Source: Candidatus Saccharimonadota bacterium
GTDB lineage: Bacteria; Patescibacteriota; Saccharimonadia; Saccharimonadales; UBA4665
NCBI GenBank assembly: GCA_029288365.1
Contig: JARIHI010000004.1
Location: forward strand, 81,322-145,321
Reading direction: 5' to 3'
DNA length: 64,000 bases
In this document: piece by piece, positions 33,986-41,687 of the stretch
Layout of the letters: every line of letters begins with the position of its first letter
How positions within the stretch are numbered: the stretch's first letter is position 1
The notes under the pieces: generated by a model
Seen by the model: the letters and a program-made list of their open reading frames with translations, nothing else
Databases searched by the model: none
What the model was told of the DNA's origin: nothing
Translations under genes and position numbers: made by a program

Positions 33986-35633
33986 TACTTCCGATAATTA
34001 TAACAAACCCTTTTCGTTCTTGCGCAGGTATACTAATTCCTTGCGGCAGTCTGCGTGTAGCCTTAGTCTTGAATCGTTTTTCCAAATAGTTCTTGGTATA
34101 TTTATTTTTTCCAGTGAGATCCACGAGCACTGTGCGCTGATAATTCTGACTTGGCGCATTGTCGACCCTACGTACGTTATAGCTGTATGTCTTGAGCTCT
34201 TCCGCTTCATCAGCGGCTATTCCTTCGGTAGGCGTACCGTTTAGCACAATGATCGGCGCCTTTTCCTTAATAACATACCCATCAGGCAGCTCTTTACGTA
34301 TATAAGTACGAACTTCGTCATACACAAATGGTCCCGCTTTTGGTCGTACCACGGACTGGCCCGCATACATGCCAGTAGTTAAATAGTCGTGAGGTGGGTC
34401 AGTCAAGCCTATGGATTCTATATTGGTATCTTTTATGCCTTTTGTTATGGAATAAAGGCGAAGCAAGTCAGTCATGCTGAAATCTGTCTTTGCATGATTA
34501 CCAAAATTATCCATGAGCTTTGATACTTTCACCGGATTACTGTAAGTACCGCTGGATAAAATTTTGTCTTTAAGCGCCATGATAAAGAGCCTTTGTCGTT
34601 CGGAGCGGTCAAAATCACCACGCGCACTTCCGTGCCGAGACCGAACATACATGAGCGCTTTTTTGCCATTCATTTTTTGTGTACCCTTCTTTGCAAGCAC
34701 TGGGTTCCAATTGTTCTCCCACGCCATTGTTGGATCACGAAGTTCTTCAGGCACGTTGATAGTCACGCTCCCTACTGTATTGACCGCCTGCTCAAAACCC
34801 CTGAAGTCTACCATGGCATAATAGTGCATGTTGATACCCAAAACTTCTTCTACAGAGCTTTCTATGGCGGTAATCCCGGCTTTTTCTGCATTATCTTGCG
34901 TAGCGCTTTTATTGAGAGCCTTGTTTTTAGCATTAGCAAATACTGCATTAATTTTTGAATCCCCGGCTTTAGATTCTACCCATAAGTCACGCGGTATACT
35001 GACTAGCGAAGATTTCTTATTGACGGGGTCAATGCTGACTACCAAAATAGTGTCAGTGAGATCAGGACCGTCGTGGCCCTCGCCTCCCCGTCCTAAAAGC
35101 AATATATTAATACGCCCATCGCCCTCGCCCTTTAGTTTAGCCGGGTCAACTTGAGCATCAAGTGCAGCAGCGGCACCTCCACCCTTTAATATTTGATTCA
35201 ACTTTAGATAGCCCTTTGCAGCAAGTAAGCCAGCCAGTCCGAGTGTAACTACAACTGTAGCGATAGTCCCTCGCATTGCCCACTTACGCCAAGTCGGACG
35301 TGTTTTTTTACGTCGCTTTACATTAAATCGCTTAGTACGACTCTTTGTTTCCGTGCCGAAACTTTTGGAGAGTGCTGCTTGCTGAGCTTGTGAACTCGTT
35401 ATCGCTTCTTTATTCGGATCGGCCCGTCGTGACACCATAAAACCATCAGAGCCTGTGCGAGGGGGACGCAAATCAGCACGCAGCCTGTCATTAAAGACCG
35501 GTTTCTTTGCAGGGTCAAGCCGAGTACTCGTTCGAATTGCGCCCTTACCGCGGTTGGTTGGTGCATTCAAAAACCCATCAATAGCTTGACGAGCATACCG
35601 TTTTTTGGCAGGATCGTTGCTAAAATTATTCAT
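33966..35633 (-). CDS. LytR-CpsA-Psr (LCP) family glycopolymer ligase
   Basis: A 555-residue protein that should attach glycopolymers from undecaprenyl carriers to the wall. A long basic cytoplasmic N-terminus (about 1-105, with repeats of the type xDPAKK) is followed by one membrane helix (about 107-130), the LCP domain (about 165-330, with INILLLGRGG, DTILVVSID, SIPRDLWVE and YVRSRHGSARGDFDRSERQ) and a LytR_C-type end. Promoter TTTACG-17-TATACT (35648-35676) places the ATG at 35633 about 15 bases from the -10 box. Confidence 0.93.
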   Translation of the reverse strand: MNNFSNDPAKKRYARQAIDGFLNAPTNRGKGAIRTSTRLDPAKKPVFNDRLRADLRPPRTGSDGFMVSRRADPNKEAITSSQAQQAALSKSFGTETKSRTKRFNVKRRKKTRPTWRKWAMRGTIATVVVTLGLAGLLAAKGYLKLNQILKGGGAAAALDAQVDPAKLKGEGDGRINILLLGRGGEGHDGPDLTDTILVVSIDPVNKKSSLVSIPRDLWVESKAGDSKINAVFANAKNKALNKSATQDNAEKAGITAIESSVEEVLGINMHYYAMVDFRGFEQAVNTVGSVTINVPEELRDPTMAWENNWNPVLAKKGTQKMNGKKALMYVRSRHGSARGDFDRSERQRLFIMALKDKILSSGTYSNPVKVSKLMDNFGNHAKTDFSMTDLLRLYSITKGIKDTNIESIGLTDPPHDYLTTGMYAGQSVVRPKAGPFVYDEVRTYIRKELPDGYVIKEKAPIIVLNGTPTEGIAADEAEELKTYSYNVRRVDNAPSQNYQRTVLVDLTGKNKYTKNYLEKRFKTKATRRLPQGISIPAQERKGFVIIIGSNETFNR

Positions 35634-35719
35634 AATACGCAAATCTTAGTATACCTCGTTAAAACGCTAGCGTAAATATAGTACATATCAAAAAAATACT
35701 ATATAGTAAAAGGCTGAGT

Positions 35720-36364
35720 ATGGATCCAGACACTATTATTACTGATACCGTCAATACAATGACCGGTAAAAGTCCAAAAAAACAGGACAATGCCTGGTCA
35801 TTTTTTTCTACCATAGCTATTATTTTAGGCGCTATCCTCGTAGCAGGTCTCATGATGTGGTTTGTGTTTCGGTCTTATCAAGTAGACGGGCCAAGTATGC
35901 AGACTACCCTTCATAATAATGATCGCCTTATTATCTGGAAAGTACCAAGGACATGGGCGCGTATCACCGGACATACTTATATACCTAACCGTGGTGATAT
36001 TATTGTTTTTGCCGAACGCGGACTCACTACGCCGGACGGTAACTCAAAAGAGCTCATAAAACGTGTTATCGGCCTACCCGGAGATCGTGTAGTTGTAGAA
36101 AACGGCAAAACTAGAGTATACAATACAGAACATCCTGATGGATTTAATCCTGATACCGCACTTCCTTACGGGGAAAACCTAAATCTAGCTATGGACCCAG
36201 AAGAAAAAATTGACGAAAATGTCGGTGATAATCAGGTATTTGTGATGGGAGACAATCGAAATAATTCTCTTGATTCTCGTATATTTGGCCCTGTTGACGC
36301 AAAGGACATTGTAGGCAAACTTGTCCTGAGAGTATTCCCCTTGAGTGATGCAAAACGATTTTAA
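35720..36364 (+). CDS. lepB: Signal peptidase I
   Basis: A 214-residue membrane protease that cleaves signal peptides. One membrane helix (about 29-50) precedes the catalytic serine S59 in VDGPSMQTTL and lysine K114 in ELIKRVIGLPGDRV; the conserved GDNRNNSLDSR box follows near 180. It is divergent from the LCP gene and convergent with parB (15-bp gap). TATAGT lies 12 bases before the ATG. Confidence 0.96.
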   Translation: MDPDTIITDTVNTMTGKSPKKQDNAWSFFSTIAIILGAILVAGLMMWFVFRSYQVDGPSMQTTLHNNDRLIIWKVPRTWARITGHTYIPNRGDIIVFAERGLTTPDGNSKELIKRVIGLPGDRVVVENGKTRVYNTEHPDGFNPDTALPYGENLNLAMDPEEKIDENVGDNQVFVMGDNRNNSLDSRIFGPVDAKDIVGKLVLRVFPLSDAKRF

Positions 36365-36378
36365 CTTCTAGAATAGCC

Positions 36379-37239
36379 TTATGTCTCTAGTGTCTCTATG
36401 ATACGGGCAAGCTCATCATCGTTTTTAAATCCTATTTCAATTTTGCCACCTTTTGCCATACGGCGTATTTGGACATTAGTGTGCAGACGCTTGCCTAAGC
36501 GTTTTGTTTCTGGTGTTTCTGTTTCGACCCGAGCGTGTACCGCCTTGGTCTCTTGTATACCTGATTTTACTGAATTTACAAACCGTTCTGCTTGGCGTAC
36601 AGACCAGCCGTGAGTCATAACTGCATGTAATAGTTCTTGCTGTTTTTCAGGAGTTTGTTTCAAAGCTAAAACTGCTCGCGCATGACCTTCGCTAATTTTG
36701 CCGCTTGCCAGTGCATTGCGTGCTTCTTCAGGTAATTGCAAGAGTCGCACAATGTTATTAATTGTTGAAGGCGCCTTACCCAATCTTTTAGCAATCGTCT
36801 CGTATGCTGTGTTGAATTGTTGATGCAACCGCTCAATAGAGCGTGCCTGCTCAAGCGGTGACAAATCGACACGCTGCACATTCTCTATTAAGGCTATTTC
36901 TAATTGCTCAAGTTCTTTATGAGAACGCACTAACGCTGGTATCTTTTTAAGCCCCGCCATCTGTGAAGCACGCCAACGCCGCTCACCCGCAACAATACTA
37001 TAAGTATTATTACCGTTCGGAGATATAACTATCGGTTGCAAGACCCCATGTTGCTTGATAGACTGCGCCAGTTCCCTTAACGCCTCTTTATCAAAATGCT
37101 GACGCGGTTGCTCGGTGTTTGGATTAATATCTGTAAGTGCTACTTGTAACACCTTTTCACCTTCATCAATGAGCAAATCCTTATCAAAGTTATCAGGCAT
37201 TAATGCCGCAAACCCTTTACCTAAGCCTTTAGCTGACAC
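36379..37239 (-). CDS. parB: Chromosome partitioning protein ParB
   Basis: A 286-residue centromere-binding CTPase. The N-terminal ParB/Srx domain holds the CTP-binding GERRWRAS motif (about 86-93) and ENVQRVDLSPLEQA; a helix-turn-helix near 140-165 (ETIAKRLGKAPSTINNIVRLLQLP) reads parS. The C-terminal dimerisation part is basic and ends at a short helix. The start overlaps the end of parA by 11 bases. No full parS site was found in the window. Confidence 0.96.
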   Translation of the reverse strand: MSAKGLGKGFAALMPDNFDKDLLIDEGEKVLQVALTDINPNTEQPRQHFDKEALRELAQSIKQHGVLQPIVISPNGNNTYSIVAGERRWRASQMAGLKKIPALVRSHKELEQLEIALIENVQRVDLSPLEQARSIERLHQQFNTAYETIAKRLGKAPSTINNIVRLLQLPEEARNALASGKISEGHARAVLALKQTPEKQQELLHAVMTHGWSVRQAERFVNSVKSGIQETKAVHARVETETPETKRLGKRLHTNVQIRRMAKGGKIEIGFKNDDELARIIETLET

Positions 37240-37984
37240 GCTTTGTGATCTCCTTACTCAAATTTTTATACGCCCTCGAACCCTTCGACCATTTGTCGTG
37301 CTCAAATATTGTTCGGCTAAAGCTCGGTGCTTCTGCGAGACGCACGTTACGTGGGATAACAGTTTTGAACAATTTCTCTCCAAAATGATTTTTTAGCTCT
37401 GTGGCTACCTGTTCAGATAATGTAGTGCGTTTGTCGTACATAGTCAGCACTACTCCAAGTATTTCTAAGTTACGGTTAGCGCCTTGCCGGACAGCCTGCA
37501 CTGTACCCAATAATTGACCTAAGCCCTCTAGAGCATAATATTCTGCTTGTACCGGTATAAGCACGTGGCTGGCTGCTACCAAAGCATTGAGAGTTAACAG
37601 GCCTAACGCTGGTGGGCAGTCTATTAGTATGTAGTCAAACGTAGCCATAGAAAGCGCTTCTTTCAGTTTATTTTCTCTGTTAGCTACCTCAACTAATTCC
37701 ACCTCCGCCCCAGCTAAGTTTTGATTGGCGGGCAAGATATATAAACCTTCTATCCGGGTATCATGTATACCGTTTTCAAGAGGCTGTGAGCCGAGCAAAA
37801 CCTCATAACTTGTAATTTGCGTATCTTTACTGATACCTACGCCACTTGTGGCATTCGCTTGCGGGTCAAGGTCTATGAGTAACACTTTAGTATTTGACGA
37901 TGCTAACGCTGCGGCCACATTAATGGTAGTAGTAGTTTTCCCTACCCCTCCTTTTTGATTACTCACAGCAATTACTTTAGACAT
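37229..37984 (-). CDS. parA: Chromosome partitioning ATPase ParA
   Basis: A 251-residue Soj/ParA ATPase. The deviant Walker A is NQKGGVGKTTT (residues 8-18) and Walker B YILIDCPPALG. It moves ParB-bound origins. The gene opens a two-gene parAB unit whose frame overlaps parB. Confidence 0.97.
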   Translation of the reverse strand: MSKVIAVSNQKGGVGKTTTTINVAAALASSNTKVLLIDLDPQANATSGVGISKDTQITSYEVLLGSQPLENGIHDTRIEGLYILPANQNLAGAEVELVEVANRENKLKEALSMATFDYILIDCPPALGLLTLNALVAASHVLIPVQAEYYALEGLGQLLGTVQAVRQGANRNLEILGVVLTMYDKRTTLSEQVATELKNHFGEKLFKTVIPRNVRLAEAPSFSRTIFEHDKWSKGSRAYKNLSKEITKRVS

Positions 37985-38158
37985 TTTTGTTCCCGCACCT
38001 TATATTTACTTAATCATACCATCAAACAAGCCCTCTACAAATCACACTCGTAAGAGTACTATAAGGCTAGCTATTTAATACTAGTATTTTTATATCATGA
38101 AGCTATTAGTCCTCTACTTGATAAGTAAGCTTTTCCTTACAAAACTATCACCTCTTTA
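37985..38158. other. Gap between the surface-protein gene and parA
   Basis: A 174-bp AT-rich region. It must carry the parA promoter on the minus strand, and a weak hairpin (GTAAG/CTTAC near 38128-38144) that could end the surface-protein transcript. Nothing else is seen. Confidence 0.35.
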
Positions 38159-40972
38159 CTAGTAAGCACTTAGGTAGGTGAGCGTAATGTTGCCTAGTTC
38201 GAAGTTAGCGCTACTCTTGGCCGTCATACTTATCTTCATAGTCATGAGACCATCTGCCGTATATGTGCCGGCAAAAGTTGCTCCTGAAGTAGTAGTCCAA
38301 GTACTTGTAGAGCCTGGTGTAATACTAATCGCATTGAGATTAGAATCTACCGTTCCATTTGTACCGTACACGGTAGCAGTTGCGGTTGCGTTAGAGGTAT
38401 TGCTTGTCCATGACTCTACAGCGATTGGATTAGATGTAGCCCATGCACTCCAATCAGATGGCACTGCCATAGTAATGACAACGTCATAAGTTTGATTTGT
38501 ACCTTGGGTAGTAGTCCATTTGTAGTAGTTCTTTTTCGCCGTACTATCATAGCCAGCTGTCATTGTGCCAGTACCACTTCCGTCTAGTACGGCACCAGCA
38601 TATTCAGGGGTCAGTATAACCTTCTTAGTATTACGAGCCGTACCATAGAGGCGCAACTTACCACTTGCACCAGTAGCAGTGTCGTTAAAGCTAAAGCCAT
38701 TTGTAGCATTGCCAACTCGGAGCGTTGTTTGTACTTCTGCAACAGTTACCACTAATTGAGCGGTAGAAAGTGAAGGTGTTGTGGCTGCACCTATCAACAC
38801 CCTTGTATTTTGGGTATCAGCTGTTATAACGTTAGCACTACCAGCACCAGTACTTGTCTGTACCTTGAAAGCAGTTGTAGAATCCGTAGTGGTTCTAATC
38901 AAAACTGGCCCTGTCTTACTCACTGTTAAGACATTGTCCGTAGCATTTGCAAGTTCTAAGATATTTGCTTGACCACCTGTGCCAGTTTTCTTAGCCCGTA
39001 TTGTTGTATCGTTATTTGACTCGACGTATAGCTGGACTGTACCAGGGTTTGCCCCCCCTGGAGCACCAATAATTGAAACCTCATTAAGTGCAGTGTCAAC
39101 ACTAAGTACAGCGTTGCCAAGGTCATTTCGGACCTCAAATGCTGTACTTGAAGGTGTGGCACTTTGTACAATTAGATCGTCCTCTGTCATCAAAGTATCG
39201 GCTGCTGAACGATATAAGACTGTGTCACTGGCTAGCCCAAATAGTATAGCTGCCTCCCCTCCTGGCCCCAAGGCACCGATTTCGACTTGTTCAGCAGTAT
39301 CATCAGCGGCAGTCAATTTACCTTGAGAGTATATATTGCCTGTAGCTATGAAGATACCGCTAGTTTGTAGGGCGCCAGCGTCGACACGGTACAGATAAGT
39401 GTCTATATCCGTACCATCGCCCCATTGTAATTCTCCGTCGGTATCAATAATAAATCGATAATCACTATCGCCGGTTACATCACTGGCTAGCAGCCAATCA
39501 CCTGCACTACTGTTAGTTACTCTGAAATAGGTCGCATTTGAGTCATCACCGACAATGGAAATACTTTCTCCATTGGAGTTTTCTACTTCCAGATTACCTT
39601 GTATTAACTTCAAGTCATCGCCAGTGCCTAGAGCTAAGGTATTGGCAGCGGATCTGTACAGCAACGCGTCGGTGCCGAATAGTATGCCCCCAGAACTGCC
39701 TTGTACATCAAGCTGCAATTGCCCAGCTGAACCGATTTGTAGTACATCGGTACCGTTGTTTTGGACCTTGAATTCACCGGTGGAGCCAGTGGCAATGTTG
39801 ATATTAAAGTTAGCATCAGTAGAGGTATTAGCTAGCGTAATACCTATATTGTTCCCATCAGTGGTAAGAATAGTGTTACCACCATCGTATGCGCCTTGAA
39901 GCGAAGAAGCACCACCGCTGACACATGAGCCGCCAGTAACTATACCTCCCGTAATTACCTGGTTTTGCAGCATCTGCCCACCAGAACAAGTAGTAGATGC
40001 GCCTGAAACGCCGCCAGCACTAAAAGCAGCAGCATCAAAGGTATCATCTGTCTTTAAGACGTTAGTTGCTGAGCGATACAAATTGGTATCACCACCGATG
40101 AGCAACCCTCCGCCTGAGCCTGTGGTATCAAGCTGCAATTGGCCGGCAGAGCCGATTTGTAGTACATCGGTACCGTTGTTTTGAACCTTGAATTCACCGG
40201 TGGAGCCAGTGGCAATGTTGACTAAAAAGTTCGGGTCAGTTGTGGTATTTGCGAGGGTAATACCCAAGTTGTTACCATCGGTAGTTAAAATGCTATTACC
40301 GCCGTTATAAGCGCCCTGAAGTGTCACGCTTGAAGATGCTGCAAAACCACAATTAGCACTATTCTGAATACAAAGTGTTCCGGATTCGTCTGGTAGCAAA
40401 ATGCTTCTGGCTCCGGTTTGGGTAGCAAAATCTAACGTAGAGGTGTTAGCTCCGGTTCTTTTAGCAAGTTGCCCAGCCTTAAATGCATAAGGAACAGCGG
40501 TAAGTTTCAGCCGAGGCGACATCTCACCGTCCCAAGTAGGACTAGCTGTTTGAGTGATACCGCCAATATTCATGGTCAGCCACTGGTCTTGGTCCCAGTC
40601 AATATTGCTTGGGAAAGAAGTAAGTGAGCCCAAGTTAACCGTTAAATACCCATTTACTACCCTTACTCGATTATCATTGCCAGCCGTAACACCATTGCTG
40701 TCATAGTATGTCTCTGTCCAAGAGGCTGTTCCGCCGCTACTAGCACTGTAGAGCTTAAACTCAACATTGTAGTACCCATCAGATACGAGTGCCCCTGAGC
40801 TTTGCAAAAGACGAGCTTGAAAATTAAGTGTGCTGCTAGTAGCTGCATCAGCTGTGCGAGGTTGTGCAAAAAACGTATTCAAAAGAGAAAATGCCACAAA
40901 GAATAGGCACAACCAAATGTATCTTTGGGTGCGTCCAAACAGTACTTGCCTGAGAAGTGTTTTTTGGGGCAT
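38159..40972 (-). CDS. Large secreted beta-strand repeat protein, tail-fibre-like
   Basis: A 937-residue exported protein. A basic N-terminus and hydrophobic helix (about 15-37, ending FFAQPRTADA) form a signal peptide. A conserved module (about 40-160) with NFQARLLQSSGALVSDGYYNV is followed by two long repeats of about 95 residues, each with LTTDGNN, IATGSTGEFKVQNNGTDVL and QIGSAGQLQLD, then shorter repeats around LYRSAANTL. The composition is Ser/Thr/Gly/Asn rich and low in Cys and Lys, as in phage fibres and CPR surface proteins. The ATG at 40972 is preferred; an in-frame TTG lies 12 codons upstream. Role in host contact is inference. Confidence 0.8.
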   Translation of the reverse strand: MPQKTLLRQVLFGRTQRYIWLCLFFVAFSLLNTFFAQPRTADAATSSTLNFQARLLQSSGALVSDGYYNVEFKLYSASSGGTASWTETYYDSNGVTAGNDNRVRVVNGYLTVNLGSLTSFPSNIDWDQDQWLTMNIGGITQTASPTWDGEMSPRLKLTAVPYAFKAGQLAKRTGANTSTLDFATQTGARSILLPDESGTLCIQNSANCGFAASSSVTLQGAYNGGNSILTTDGNNLGITLANTTTDPNFLVNIATGSTGEFKVQNNGTDVLQIGSAGQLQLDTTGSGGGLLIGGDTNLYRSATNVLKTDDTFDAAAFSAGGVSGASTTCSGGQMLQNQVITGGIVTGGSCVSGGASSLQGAYDGGNTILTTDGNNIGITLANTSTDANFNINIATGSTGEFKVQNNGTDVLQIGSAGQLQLDVQGSSGGILFGTDALLYRSAANTLALGTGDDLKLIQGNLEVENSNGESISIVGDDSNATYFRVTNSSAGDWLLASDVTGDSDYRFIIDTDGELQWGDGTDIDTYLYRVDAGALQTSGIFIATGNIYSQGKLTAADDTAEQVEIGALGPGGEAAILFGLASDTVLYRSAADTLMTEDDLIVQSATPSSTAFEVRNDLGNAVLSVDTALNEVSIIGAPGGANPGTVQLYVESNNDTTIRAKKTGTGGQANILELANATDNVLTVSKTGPVLIRTTTDSTTAFKVQTSTGAGSANVITADTQNTRVLIGAATTPSLSTAQLVVTVAEVQTTLRVGNATNGFSFNDTATGASGKLRLYGTARNTKKVILTPEYAGAVLDGSGTGTMTAGYDSTAKKNYYKWTTTQGTNQTYDVVITMAVPSDWSAWATSNPIAVESWTSNTSNATATATVYGTNGTVDSNLNAISITPGSTSTWTTTSGATFAGTYTADGLMTMKISMTAKSSANFELGNITLTYLSAY
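39713..40325. repeat. Imperfect direct DNA repeat, two copies of about 190 bp
   Basis: The segment near 39713-39901 recurs near 40133-40321, inside the surface-protein gene. A core of about 70 bp (from the codons of GTDVLQIGSAG to IATGSTG) differs at only a couple of positions, while the flanks have diverged more, pointing to a fairly recent duplication or gene conversion between the two protein repeats. Confidence 0.8.
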
Positions 40973-41239
40973 GTGTTTGTATTGATTTTGGAATTTTGAT
41001 GATCGCAAGCGATCAGTTTTTGTTTGTATTTTTACAAACTGTTTTAAGTATGACGCTTTGTAAGGTGTTTTTCAAGAGGTACAACAAGACACTTTTTGGA
41101 CTTAAAATTAAAGATTTTTAAAGACTCAGGAAATATTAACTGTTGTAAATAATGCCATTTAGTCTAATTTATACCTGAACACAAAAATATATACTGGATA
41201 AATTTTAATTTAAATGCCGTAGTGATATACACTACAATA
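40973..41239 (-). promoter_or_regulatory. Upstream region of the surface-protein gene with promoter and hairpins
   Basis: On the minus strand TTGAAA (41070-41075), a 17-base spacer and CATACT (41047-41052) form a likely promoter. The leader then holds two small perfect hairpins: GTTTGTA/TACAAAC (about 41021-41039) and GATCGC-AA-GCGATC (41001-41014). The rest, up to the rplU terminator, is AT-rich without an open frame. No Shine-Dalgarno precedes the ATG. Confidence 0.5.
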
Positions 41240-41276
41240 AAAAATGAAGGCTGATTTTTCCACAGCCTTCATTTTT
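41240..41276 (-). terminator. Intrinsic terminator after rplU
   Basis: A 13-bp perfect stem (41240-41252 with 41264-41276) with an 11-base loop. T-rich sequence follows on both strands, so it could work in either direction; on the minus strand it ends the rplU transcript 24 bases after the stop. Confidence 0.85.
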
Positions 41277-41300
41277 ATATCGCTCCGTATTAAGCTCAAA

Positions 41301-41609
41301 CTAGGCGATTTTTGTAATCTTAATCTCAGCTTGATGCTGACGATGACCACGCACCTTGCGAACTCGTTTTTTCGCTTTGTAACGGATTGCCGTTACTTTG
41401 TCGGCCCGAGCCTCGGCATTTACAATTTCTGCAGTGACTTTTGCGTCCTTTATCAAAGGGGTACCTACCTGGATTTTTTCTCCGTCAATTAGAAGCAGAG
41501 CATCAAAATCTACCTTTTTTGCATCCGTTTTTAGAGATTCAACCATTAAGGTTTCACCTTCGGATACAAGGTACTGCTTACCACCGGTATTAATTACTGC
41601 TTTTTTCAT
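41301..41609 (-). CDS. rplU: 50S ribosomal protein L21
   Basis: A 102-residue bL21 opening with AVINTGGKQYLVSEGE and ending with KKRVRKVRGHRQHQAEIKITKI. The ATG at 41609 is set by homology and the GAAGAAAG upstream. Promoter TTTACA-17-TATTAT (41646-41674) gives a short leader. The usual partner rpmA (L27) does not follow: a terminator comes straight after. Confidence 0.95.
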   Translation of the reverse strand: MKKAVINTGGKQYLVSEGETLMVESLKTDAKKVDFDALLLIDGEKIQVGTPLIKDAKVTAEIVNAEARADKVTAIRYKAKKRVRKVRGHRQHQAEIKITKIA

Positions 41610-41687
41610 GTATATCTTTCTTCCCAGAAAATTAGTTACCAAGAGATAATACCAAATTTTGTCTTATCTGTAAAGTGTTATAGACCC

